Part shown: positions 30,816 through 41,340 of the stretch, piece after piece
How positions within the stretch are numbered: the stretch's first letter is position 1
Layout of the letters: every line of letters starts with the position of its first letter
From: Myrmaecium sp. VS I D KN 1
Lineage: Eukaryota > Ascomycota > Dothideomycetes > Valsariales > Valsariaceae
Direction of reading: 5' to 3'
Assembly (NCBI GenBank): GCA_019775845.1
Contig: JADQAV010000002.1
Span: forward strand, 248,001 to 312,000
Length of the DNA stretch: 64,000 nucleotides
The notes under the pieces: model-generated
The model's database searches: none
What the model saw: the letters and a program-made list of their open reading frames with translations, nothing else
Told to the model about the DNA's origin: nothing
Program-made: the position numbers and the translations under genes

Positions 30816-31737
30816 ATGGCCAAACCAACCCCCGAAGGCCGCGGCGGCCTCCTCAAGCCCGCCATGCGCGACCTGATCCCGCGCGGCACCCACACGCCCA
30901 CGCCCCTCGGTCGGTTCCTCTACGCCCTCTTCCGGCTCATCGACCCGGTGCTACAATACTTCCTGCTGCACCCCTCCTACACAACGATCCTCTACCCCAG
31001 CATGCTACAACCCTACCTCCGGCGGCCATCTCCCTCCACCTCCCTCCCCACGTCCCTCAGCACCGGCCTCCCCCCGCTCGCCGGCCTGCCCCCGGCCCGT
31101 CTCGCCCTACTCCTCATGTCCCTCGGCAGCGCCGCCAAGCAAACCATCTGGGTGCTGCGCCTCTCCACGGACCCGATGCCGACCGGCTCCGCGCTCGTGA
31201 TCGCCAACTTCAACACCCTCTTCAACGTGCTGGACAGCGTGCTCTACCTCGCGCGTCCCTCGCACAACGCCGAGGAAGCGCTCGGCCATCCGACCTTGCT
31301 GGTGGGCGGCGCGCTCTACGTCGTGGGCTTGCTGGCGGAGGCGGCGGCGGAGGTGCAGCGGAAGCGGTTTAAGGCGGATCCGAGGAGCAAGGGGAAGTTG
31401 TATACGGGGGGCTTGTTTGGCTGGGTCAGGCATCCGAATTATGGGGGGTATTTGGTGTGGCGGACGGGGTTTGCGTTGGCGGCGGGGGGCCTGGGCTGGG
31501 CGGTGGTGGTGGCGGGGTTTCACTTTTGGGATTTTTATACCCGTGGGGTTGTGTTTATGGATGGGTATTGTGGGGGGAGGGTGAGTTCCATGTCTTCCCT
31601 ATTTTCTTTTATTTCTTTTTATTTCTTCTTTTTTTCTATGGATTGCTTGCTAACTCAAGATTTCCTTGCAGTATGGACAACAGTGGACGAGCTACAAGGA
31701 GCGGACGAAGTACAAGCTCATTCCTTTCATCTACTGA
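30816..31737 (+). CDS. DUF1295/isoprenylcysteine methyltransferase-like membrane protein
   Basis: Two exons, 30816-31580 and 31672-31737, with a 91-bp intron (GTGAGT, branch GCTAACTC, TTGCAG) give 276 residues. The splice restores a family-typical C-terminus, YGQQWTSYKERTKYKLIPF ending IY; reading through instead gives a Lys/Arg-rich nonsense tail. Several hydrophobic helices are visible (for example LLVGGALYVVGLLAEA and GLGWAVVVAGFHFW). The motif GLFGWVRHPNYGGYL matches the RHPNY signature shared by DUF1295 proteins, steroid 5-alpha reductase relatives and Icmt-type methyltransferases. It likely sits in the ER. Reductase versus methyltransferase activity cannot be told from sequence. The ATG at 30816 has good context (CAACC before ATG). 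Confidence 0.85.
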
Positions 31738-31856
31738 GAGGAGAGGGGAAAAGGGACGGAACAGGACGAAACGACGGAGGAAGAACGGAAGAGAGAAAAG
31801 AAACTCGCCGACCACGCCTTCCCTCTTCCTTCCTTTTCGGCCTTTTTTACGCAGGT

Positions 31857-31880
31857 GGGTGGGCGGGCGGGCGGGCGGGA
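31857..31880. repeat. GGGC microsatellite
   Basis: About six tandem GGGC/GGCG units in the 3' region of the DUF1295 gene. A G-rich simple repeat, possibly structured when transcribed. Confidence 0.75.
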
Positions 31881-32306
31881 GTGTGAACCTGGAATCTCCC
31901 GTCCACCCCGGTCGTGCCCACCACGGAACAAGGGGTCGGGGCGGGGAGAAGTGGGGTGCGGCTGGTTGGAGGGATGCGGAGAAGTATCAGATAGAGTAGG
32001 TGCAATACCTATGAAAATCTATCCCTCCAATGCTGGGGACGATCAATAGCCCTTTCTTTTTCTCTTTCGGCGACTTTTTTTTCGCCTGCTTTACATATCA
32101 CTCGCAGAAGTACAATACCTACCTACCCACTTTCATTCTCCTTGATGCCGACTTATGATGCCGTATCTTGTACATTGTAGGTAAGCACGGCACGGAACTG
32201 TTTCCGACCTTCCTTATCTTCCTATGTACCTGGCTCGGGAGACAGGGGATGAAGCAGGGAGAAGCGAAAAGGACAAGGGTGTGTGGAGGACGGGAGTGAG
32301 TACCTA

Positions 32307-32457
32307 CACCCCCTTGGCGCAGCCGGTGGTTAGCTTACGCCATGCATGTGGCTTGAGATCCTGGTTTACACGAATTAAAAGCTGTCCCGAGGTCGTTTAT
32401 TCCTTATAAGAAGACGTGCATGAAGGAGCGCTAACCACCGGCTGCGCCAAGGGGGTG
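32307..32457. mobile_element. MITE, copy 2 of a 151-bp family
   Basis: 151 bp bounded by TA (32305-32306 and 32458-32459). Terminal inverted repeats of 28 bp begin CACCCCCTTGG and continue with GCGCAGCCGGTGGTTAGC, and the two ends match perfectly. The interior shares TTACGCCATGCATGTGGCTT, ATCCTGGTTTACACGAAT-like and AAGACGTGCAT segments with copy 1. Perfect ends suggest it is the best-preserved copy. Confidence 0.9.
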
Positions 32458-32805
32458 TACATAGCAGCAGGTTCTAGGACGGCATGTTCCTTGCTTTCGG
32501 CGAGATACGTTAGCCGACTCAGCAGGATTCTGTTGGGTGCGAGTGCATCGAAGAGTTGAATGGGCGGGCGGGAGTGAGGAAGGGATGGCATCCGGGATCC
32601 TTTCCTTCCTCTCCTCCCTTCTACATCGTATTCAATGCACCAGCCTCAGAAAAGGGGAAAGGAAAGAGAGAGAGCACGCCTCAACAAACCAGGTGAACGG
32701 TACGGAGTACATACAGATCAACCGTTCGATGCCGTTTGGCCAAGAACGAGGTGCCGATGCATGTCTCAGCCGCCGAGCAAAAGAGGCGAGGTACGAATGT
32801 ACATA

Positions 32806-32956
32806 CACCGTCTCCGTGCAGCTGGTGGTTAGCTTACGCGTTGTATAAGGCGTAAGATCCTGGTTTCTACCAATCAATCGCCTTTCTGAGGCTGTTTTGC
32901 CCTTTAAAAAAGACGTGCATGAAGTAACGCTAACCACCGGCTGCACGAAGGTGGTG
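32806..32956. mobile_element. MITE, copy 3 of a 151-bp family
   Basis: 151 bp bounded by TA (32804-32805 and 32957-32958). The ends carry GTGCAGCTGGTGGTTAGC and GCTAACCACCGGCTGCAC. The interior keeps GATCCTGGTTT and AAGACGTGCATGAA at the same offsets as in copies 1 and 2, but the part after TTACGC differs. It lies 348 bp to the right of copy 2. Confidence 0.88.
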
Positions 32957-33410
32957 TATGTAGATTAAAGATCCAGAACCTGGTCCTACCCCTACCCTAC
33001 CTGATCAGATCACACCCTTGAAAGTCCGTAGTGCTGAGTCAGATCCGGTGGGGGCGGTTGAGGCACGGCAAGTTGTATAGATCAATGAATAGATGAAATG
33101 GATGAGGAAAGATGATGTGATTTTGGTGTTTCTTGTCAACTGATGGAAGTGACGAGAATCAGGATTGTTCTCTCTCTTACTCTCTCTTTCTCTCCGCTGT
33201 CAGACTGACTGGACTGGAAGCGGAGTTGGCTCGCTCGCTTGGCTGTTGCACCCTTGCTTGGCTGCTTGGCTGCCTTACATCTTCACATCCTCCCTTCGCT
33301 CACTCGGCCTTCTTATCAGATCCGACCGGTCACAACAGCAACCGCCCGTTCGCCCTCCATCTCCTTCATCTCCTTCCCCTGACCGGCGGCCAGCCATCGC
33401 CATCTCTACG

Positions 33411-36400
33411 ATGAGCAGCAATAACAACCGCAACAGTAACATCGGCAGCACCGCCAACCTCAACCACCATCACCGTCACACCCCACACACCCACCGCCAA
33501 CACCCTCCCTCCGCCGCCGCCGCCGCCACCCGGAACCACGCCGTCGGCGCCCATCCCGGCTCCGCGTCGCACAACCCGAATGCCGTCCGCAAACGCCGCC
33601 GCCCCGCCGTCGTGTGCGCGGAATGCCGACGGCGGAAGATCGCCTGCGATCGTTGCATGCCCTGCGGCCAATGTGTCCAGTACAATGCCGACTGCATCTA
33701 CGTCACCCCCGCCTCATCTCCCGCCGCCGCCGCCGCCGCGGCTGCCCATCAACGACAGCAGAGCACCGTCAGCTCCGCCTCCGCCGGCGGCATGCCCGCC
33801 GTTCCCGCCACCACGTCTCCCCTCGCGTCGGCTCCCTCGTCTTCCGTTCCGCTGGACAACATCACCCTCAGCGTGCCGCCGCCGACCTTCTTCGAGGATC
33901 CGGCGCAGATGTTCCCACGGTCGCAGCCGCAGCCGCAGCCGCAGCCCTATCCAACTCCGCCGGCCATGACGTCGACGTCGACGTCCACCAACACGCGGCC
34001 GCCCTCCTCCTTCCACTCCGTCAGCCACCATCCGCCGCCGCTCGAGGACCATGCCGTGCCGAACCGCGACCGCGACCGGACCGCGACGACGGAGCCGGAG
34101 TCGTACGACCACCCCTCCCCCGTCATCGGCCACACCGGTCCCAACTTCGTCGGCCACTTCTCCAAAGCCCGCCTCTTCGGCAACAGTCATTGGATGAACA
34201 GTCTGGATCAGGTACGCCCGGGCGTGTCCCCCCGCCCACACCCACCCATCCCGCAAACACCGCATCCCCCCGAAACCCCCCTCTAACCCAGCTTCTTTTT
34301 CTTCTCAGTTCGAAGACATCAACAAGCTTAGCTACACCGCCCTCTTCGACAAGGGCTCGGACTTCTACATCCTCCTCGACCAATGCAAGCGGCTCGGGCG
34401 GGCGTTGAAGATCGACCGGACCTTCATCCCGGCCACCGCGATGGACTTTCGGGGCTACATGCCGGCGCGGGAGATCGCCGACCAGCTCGTGCGGCTCTAC
34501 TGCCGCACCTTCGAGACCGTCTTCCGGGTGCTGCACGTGCCCAGCTTCGAGCGGGAGTACGCGCGCTACTGGGCCGACCCGGCGGCCGCCAGCGACACGA
34601 CCGTCATCAAGATCCTGCTCGTGCTGGCGATCGGCAGCGCCTTCTACCGCGGGGGGGCCGAGGGGTCGACGTCGGTCCAGCGGTCGTTGCTGGTCGCGAG
34701 CTCGCAGTGCATCTACGCGGCGCAAACCTGGCAGAGCGGGCCGTTCGAGAAGCAGCGGCTGAACGTGCCCGCCCTGCAGATCTACTGCCTCATCCTGCTC
34801 GGCCGGCAGACCAACGCCGTCGGCGGCGACCTGACCTGGATCACCGCCGGCTCGCTCCTGCACACCGCCCTCAACATGGGCCTGCACCGGGACCCCTCCT
34901 TCTTCCCGCACATGACGCCCTTTCAGGGCGAGCTGCGCCGCCGGCTCTGGGCCACCGTCCTCGAGCTCGTCGTCCAGTCCAGCCTGGACGCCGGCATGCC
35001 CCCGCTCATCACCACGGACGACTACGACTGCGGGCCGCCGGCGAACGTGGACGACGTCGACCTGCGCGAGGACCTGCGCCATCCGGTCCCGTCGAAGCCG
35101 CCGGGCACCGTCACCCAGACGGTCGTCCAGCACGCCCTCGTCGCCTCCCTGCCCCTGCGTCTCCAGATCGCTCGCGCGCTGAACAACCTGCACGCCCAGC
35201 CGAGCTACGAGGACACGTTGCGGCTGAGCGAGGCGCTCACGGCGTCGTGTCGGGCGAACACGATCCGCTTCCGCCAGCGCCCCTCCTCAACCTCCTCCAG
35301 CACCAACACCACCAACCCAACCCCCTCCCCCTTCCAAATCAAACTCCTCGACCTCCTCACCCGTCGCTTCCTCCTCAGCCTGCACGCGCCCTGGGCCCGC
35401 CGCGCCCGCAGCGAACCCACCTTCCACTTCTCACGGCAAGTATGCCTCGACAGCGCATTAACCCTGCTCTCCTACTCCCCACCACCACAAAAACCCCAAC
35501 CCCACCCTAGCGACCCCACCACCACCACCAGCCCCACAGCCCCGATACCCGAGAACGCGCATGAGGAGGCGCAGGCCCTGGCCCAGGCGCAGGCGCAGGG
35601 AGAGGATGCCGATGCCGATGACGACGACGATGACTACACCCACCTCCAACTTCTCGGCCAAGGCATCTTCAAAGCCGTCCTGCAACTCGCCACCGCCACC
35701 GTGGCGCTGGAGCTCATCTGGCAGTTGCGCGAGGAGAGCGCGCCCGCGTTGGCGCGGGGGTGGCCGGGGTGGAAGAAGCCGGGTGCGTCCGCGGGTGCTA
35801 ACACCCCCACAGCCCCCACCGCCCACCGCCTAACCCCCCTCCTACAGGCGGTCCGCGCCAGCGTAGCGCTGATGCGCGACCGCGTGGCGGCGCCGGGCGG
35901 GGAGACGAACGTGAAGGGGTGTGTGTTCTTTGGGTGTGCGGTGGGGCAGGTGGAGGCGATGATGGGGGTCGCCGACCTCGACGGAGGGGAGGGTGGGGAA
36001 GGCCGGGGGGCGGAGGAGGGGCAGGATGCGGTGGCGAGGGCGATTGCGAGGGCGGGACGACGGGGGTTGGAGGGGTGTCTGGAGGTGTTGAGGGAGAGGG
36101 CGGGGGGGGTGGGGTTGAGTGTTGGTGTCCGTGGGGCTGATGAGGGTTTGGGGGAGCGGGGGCAAGGCGGACGGGGGGATGCGCTGCAAGGAGACGAAGA
36201 TAGAAGTGAAGAGGAGGATGGGGAGGAGGGGACGGAGGAGGATAGGGAGATGCCTGATTTTGACCACGGCGGCGGCGGAGGCGGAGCTGGAGCTGGAGCT
36301 GGAGCTGGAGCTGGAGCAGCGACTCCCGGTCGGCCAGGAGGAGTGGGCGTGCATACTCATCCTTCGGGGCCCTCGCATAGCGGCGGTGGGATGAACGTCG

Positions 36401-36672
36401 GCGGCGGCGGGATGGCTATGGGTGTAGGCGTGGGTATGGGCATGGGCATGCAGATGAATATGGCGCATATGGGGAATGTAGGGCTGGGGATGAACCCACA
36501 TCCTCACCCGCACCCGCATCCGCACCCGCACCCGCACCCGAGCGTTGGTAGTAATTGGGCAGGAGGAGCAGGAGGAGGAGGGATGGAGACGTTCAACGCG
36601 TGGTTACTGCCTGGGTGGGAAGGCGGGGGTGGAAGTGGTGGAGGGAATGACGGGGGTGGGGGGTGGTTTTGA
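33411..36672 (+). CDS. Zn2Cys6 fungal transcription factor
   Basis: Two exons, 33411-34211 and 34309-36672, with a 97-bp intron (GTACGC to CTCAG), give 1054 residues. The binuclear zinc cluster is C69-x2-C72-x6-C79-x5-C85-x2-C88-x6-C95, with an additional Cys at 82, preceded by the basic KRRR. A Ser/Pro/Gln-rich linker follows, then the fungal-specific regulatory domain: from about 270 (FEDINKLSYTALFDKGSDFY), IADQLVRLYCRTFETVFRVL, HVPSFEREYARYW and LLVLAIGSAFYRGG. The C-terminal third is low complexity: acidic stretches, a Gly-Ala run from GGAGCT repeats, Gly-Met stretches and a His-Pro run. It is a nuclear regulator that probably binds CGG-type sites. It converges with an MFS gene 214 bp away, which may be its target. 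The longer frame upstream of 33411 is less likely coding. Confidence 0.9.
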
Positions 36673-36886
36673 TTGTTTCCCTATGACATATGTGACCATG
36701 GTGGAGTATTGTAGGACAGTAATCTATGTACCGAGATTCTACTTTTTGACACAAGCAAACGCCGAGTCATCGTGAGATCTTCATCCAATCCAAGCCCATC
36801 TAACCGAAAAAAAGCTCAAAATAACTCACAAGGAAAATTCCGATATCATAAAATCATCATCCAATCCAATCCAATCCAGTCAATCA

Positions 36887-38943
36887 TCAATGCAACCCCA
36901 CCATCTCCATCCGCCTTCCCTGACCATGCCTCTCCCCCTCCCCCTCCGCACCACCAATCTTCCCCACATCCCTGATCCCAAACAAACTAACCACGACGCC
37001 CAGCCCCGCAAACCCCACACAGCACCAAAGACCCGTGGTATACTTATCCAGCTCCATGGCAAGCGCACCCTCCTCCGCAGCATCTCCCTTCTTCTTCGCA
37101 AGCGCCTCGCTAACAGCGGTGGCGAGCGCGAGCCCGACGCCGCTGCCGATCTGAAAGGCCGTGTTGACCATGCCGCCGGCGAGGCTCTTGACGTTGACGG
37201 GCACGCTGGCGAGCAGGACGACGGTGAGGGTGCAGTAGACGACGGTGGTGCCGGCGACGGAGAGGAGGGTGGCGGGAAAGACGTGCGTCCAGAAGCTGGC
37301 GGAGGAGGGGGAGCGGAGGAGGGCGGGCGGTAAGGGCGCCAGGACGCAGAGGAGGAGCCCGAAGAGGAGGAGCGGTTTGAGCGGCACCAGGGGGAGGATG
37401 CGCGACATGGAGAGGGAGAAGGTGAAGCCGGTGGCGCCCATGGGGAGGAAGCGCAGCGCCGTCCCGCCGGCGGAGAGCTTGTTGATGTCTTGCGCGATCA
37501 GGGTGGTGTAGTAGATGAGGGTTTGGTAGGCGCCGTACATGACTGCGAGACCGCCAAGGTTAGCAGGGTGCAGGGTGCAGGGAGTGGTGTACAAAACTTA
37601 CCGAACCCAGCCACCCACAGCGCGCCAAAGTTCTGAATGCGCCAGAGCGACAGCGGCATGATCGGGTTGGGCACCTTCTTCTCCACCCACGTGAAGATGG
37701 CGAGCATGGCCACGCTCAGGACCAGCAGCACGATGATGAAGGCTTTTCCCCACCCGTACACCCCGCCGGAGGAGAGGACGAAGCTGAGGAGGATGAGGCC
37801 GCCCGTGCTGAGGCCGGCGCCGATGAAGTCGAGCTGCGGCCGGGCGGTGCCCTCGCGGCGGTCGCGCGGCAGGAAGACCAGGCCGAGCAGGCCGATGGTG
37901 CCCGTGACGGCGACGGAGACGTAGAAGATGTAACGCCAGCCAAGGCCGCTGGTGAGGAAGCCGCCGAAGACGAGGCCGAGGCAGAAGCCGACCGCGCCGG
38001 CGGCGCCGAAGACGGTCAGGGCCAGGGTGCGGTCCTGGGCGACGAAGTAGTTGCTGATGATGCCGACGGCGCTGGGCACCGTCATGGCGGCCCCGATCCC
38101 CTGAAGAGCGCGGAAGATGGCCAGCTGGATGAAGCTGGCGGCGAGACCGTCCGCGAGGGTCCACACGCTTAAGGTTAGCATCCCGGCGCAGAAGACATGC
38201 TTCCGGCCGTACCGGTCGCTCATCACGCCGGCGAGGAGCAGGAAGCCGCCAAAGGTGAGCGTGTAGGCGGAAATGAGCCACTGCAGGTCGGCGCTGGAGA
38301 CGTCGAAGCTACGCTGGATGGCGGGCAGGGCGATGTTGGTCCCGGTCATGAAGACGTTGTCCATCAGCTGCGCGCCGCACGTCACCAGCAGGATCAGCGC
38401 GCCGCGCCAGGACGCGATCCGGCCGACGTCCGGGTAGCCCTGTGCGACGGGGACCTCGTCGGAGGCGACGACGTCGGAGAGTGGACTGGAGGGTCGGGTG
38501 AGGAAGGGGTCGACCGGGGAGGACGGCTGAGTGGAGAGCGGAACGTTCATCTCGGCGGGAATCTCGCGGATGGTCGTCTCCGGGCCGGGCTTGGCGGCCT
38601 TGGGACGGGCGATTTGCGGGGGAAGACCGGAGATGTGGTCGGGGAACGCTCGGGAGGCGTCATGGCCGCTGATCTGGGAGACGCTGCGGGTGAGGGAGAG
38701 GATATCGTCGTGGTCGGCGGAGGCGGGGTCGCGGAGGTGAGAGTATTGCGAGGCGTTGCTGCGCCGGCGGGCTGCGTGGAAGGCCGGAAAGCCGAGCGGC
38801 GGGACCAGCCCGGGGGCTTCCTCGAGGGCGGAGACGCGGCGAGCAATGGATCCGCCGTCTTCGTCGTCGATACGGTGGTGGTGATGGTGGTGATGCGAGA
38901 GGCGGTGAGTCTCGGCGGATGGGCGGGGGCTGGACTCCGGCAT
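36887..38943 (-). CDS. MFS drug:H+ antiporter (DHA2-type)
   Basis: Two exons, 38943-37602 and 37542-36887, joined across a 59-bp intron (GTAAGT to TCGCAG), give 665 residues. The first 170 residues are a cytosolic tail rich in Ser and Pro with a His run near the start. Transmembrane segments begin about residue 180 (WRGALILLVTCGAQLMDNVF). The MFS motif A appears as GVMSDRYGRKHVF and the motif C-like antiporter region as GAAGAVGFCLGLVFGGFL. The number of hydrophobic stretches fits 14 helices. The intron lies inside a helix region and the join VAGFVMYGAYQTLIYY is smooth. It probably exports toxic compounds or metabolites at the plasma membrane; the substrate is unknown. The Zn2Cys6 gene ends 214 bp away on the other strand. 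Confidence 0.9.
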
Positions 38944-40262
38944 GGTGATGATGAGGAGACGTCGGGATTACGGAAGCTCTCAAGTTGCTGGGGTCGGTAG
39001 ATTTATCAATTGCGGTCGGAGGAGCAGTGTCGGATGCATCGACCGTATCGGTTTCAGGTGGTGGTCATAAGTGGTCGCTGGTGGACACCGGTGGTCCTCG
39101 TACAGCGGTCGGCGTGGATGGATGTGATGGAGAGAGGAGATGGAGGAGTAGGTGCAGCGAGTGCAGCGAGTGCGGTGTGGACGGCGGCGGATGGCTTATC
39201 TATACGGAGGGCGAGTGACAGACCGTTGTGGCCTGACGTGCCAGCGGATTGCCTCATTGTCCCCACTTCGCCCTGTCGTCTCGTTCAGCGAGGAGATGGA
39301 GTGTGGAGAAAGAGAAAAAAAAAGTTGGTCGGGCCGAGTACGTCCGGGGAAGCAGATGGATGCGCTTCTCCGCCTCAGGCTGCTGCATCCCCCTCTGCGC
39401 CTGTCCAATGCCAACAAACACGCTGGTCTTGGCACTCGGGAGTCCTGAACCCTGTGTCGTCATCGCTGTAGTCCAACGTGCCCGAAACGGGAAAGCCGTG
39501 CCGCGGACGAACATGTGAAGCGAGCGAATGGAGAAAATGCCAGTAGCTTCGTGTAAATACCATCACTTCTCATTGGGACGACCATGTTGTCCGTCTCTTG
39601 TACAATATGTTTGTATATCTGCATTCTCGTATCCTGCGATATGAAAATCTGTCTGCACCTGTCTCCGAAAATGGTAGATCTTGCCGCGTGTGGTCCCGCC
39701 CCACTTTCCGTCTAGGGAAGAGCCGCCAACACCGTAGGTGACTCGGCCCGTCGTGCTGACACGGAATATATCGACTCGATGCAATTGGATGTGTACCAGT
39801 CTTCGTACAGATGGAGTTGCGTGTGGACTTGGGCGGCAGACATGCAGGAAGGCTTGACGCTTAAGATGTCCATAAAACGAAAAAGGAAAGTGAACATAAC
39901 AAAAGAAAGACAGATCAAAGACAGGTAGCTCTCAAGGATCAACAAAACAAGGATATCGAAGGTGATGAGCGGCAAGAAGGCCCAAGACCACATCAGGTTG
40001 GATCATTGCATGAAATTACCTAGCTGATATAGTCAGGTACGGACGGTGCAGCATATGCATGCATGTATGCATATATACATGTCTGCACCAAACAGGCACT
40101 GATTTGTCTATACAGTACCTGCTGTCAACCACGCTTCGCCCACGGTCAAAATACACCGAATCGATGGCCTGGAAAATGTGCATGTCCGTACAGCGCAGTT
40201 AGCAAACTTGACAGGGTTAATGGACATCTCAAATCCCGGCGATTGGACCGAGTATACTCACT
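38944..40262. other. Gene-free stretch
   Basis: Upstream region of the MFS gene and 3' region of the HNH gene. Frames at 39196-39518 overlap on both strands and show no domain. Nothing else was recognised. Confidence 0.45.
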
Positions 40263-41340
40263 CTAAGGCTCCTTCCCAGCCCTGAACACCTCCCCAGCCC
40301 TCCGCCCCCGCAACTCCCGCCTATAAAGCGCCCTCAACCCCCACAACCTCTCCACAACCTCCTCCGGGATCCCCATCGAAATCGAAAAGCACGCCTCCAT
40401 CGCGCGTTTAATCGCCGCCATCGGCGCACCGCTCCACCTCCCGCACTCCCTCGCCGGTCCACGACCAGGAATAAAACTCCGATCCATCGTCTGCGGGAAG
40501 ATATCATACAGCGTGAAGCGCTCATACAGCCCTAGGCGAGCATCAGCATCCGCGGCGTCACGCAGCAGCAGCGCGCCGGTGGCGAGCAAGTGCGCGTGGT
40601 AGTCTTCCGCGCGCGGGACGGTGCGGGGGAGGAGGGCGCCGGTGGAGTGGAAGTGCCGTTCGCGACGGGCGAAGTCTGTGCGTTCCCAGTCGAGGAAGAA
40701 GGGGAGGTCGAGGGGCGTGAAGACGATGCCGGGGTGGTGGGGCCGGTCGAAGGCGCCGTGGCAGGAGGGACAGAGTGCCAGGGCGTTGCTTTCGTCGTTG
40801 ATGAGGGCGGTGGGGAGGAGGTTACGGTCGTGCCAGGTTTGGACCTGTTTGGGATATGGTTATGAGGCTTGCTATAAAGTATGTGTGGTGGCAACGTACC
40901 GAGGTGTCGCTTTTGGCGATGACATGGGCGATCTCGACGCCGGGAGCACCGCAGTGGAAGCAGCGGCCTTGGGCTTTGTGGCGCACGCTGCGTTTGACGG
41001 CTTGGCTGAAGCTGTTGCTGCCGGACGTTTTGCGCTTGGGTTCACCGCGTATCGTCGCACAGCGACTTCCGGAAGTTGTGCAAGCTGACTGCGATATAGG
41101 AGGAACTATGCATGAGCTATACCTAGAAGAGTGCTCGGTGCCTACGGAGGGAATATGTGCATCGATCTCTCTCGAAAGTGATGTAGTGGTGCACAAGGGA
41201 CGACCTAGAGGAGGAAGAAGTTGAAGGCTGTGTCGGCGCACCGGGTACGAGAAGCTTGGCACAACCCGCAAGCCCATGCCTAAGGCGCGAGCATACTTGC
41301 TGAGCACCGTAACCGGGGACGTGACTGTGGTCAAATGCAT
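40263..41340 (-). CDS. HNH-nuclease-domain protein, N-terminus uncertain
   Basis: Exon 2 (40844-40263) and exon 1 (ending at 40900) join in phase across a 55-bp intron (GTACGT to AACAG). The joined chain holds CFHCGAPGVEIAHVIAKSD, then ALALCPSCHGAFDRPHHPG: two Cys pairs of a treble-clef zinc site, the first His in AHV, the Asn in SNALAL and the second His in CHGAFD, as in HNH endonucleases. After the nuclease fold come about 120 residues without a recognised domain. Fungi carry many such HNH_2-type proteins of unknown role. Starting at the ATG at 41340 gives 340 residues, but the first 90 residues look weakly coding and a further intron may exist upstream (a possible acceptor lies near 41090). 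Substrate and activity are unknown. Confidence 0.7.

Noticed and set aside
30816-31886. Unspliced reading of the DUF1295 gene to 31886
   Set aside because: Past 31580 the unspliced frame turns into charged low-complexity sequence, while the spliced frame gives the family-typical end YGQQW...IPFIY.
34123-35193. 356-codon minus-strand frame opposite the Zn2Cys6 gene
   Set aside because: It is a shadow frame of a GC-rich gene, with repetitive Arg/Gly/Val content and no domain.
35783-35847. Possible 65-bp intron in the Zn2Cys6 gene
   Set aside because: Its removal would shift the frame, while the continuous frame reads as good protein on both sides.
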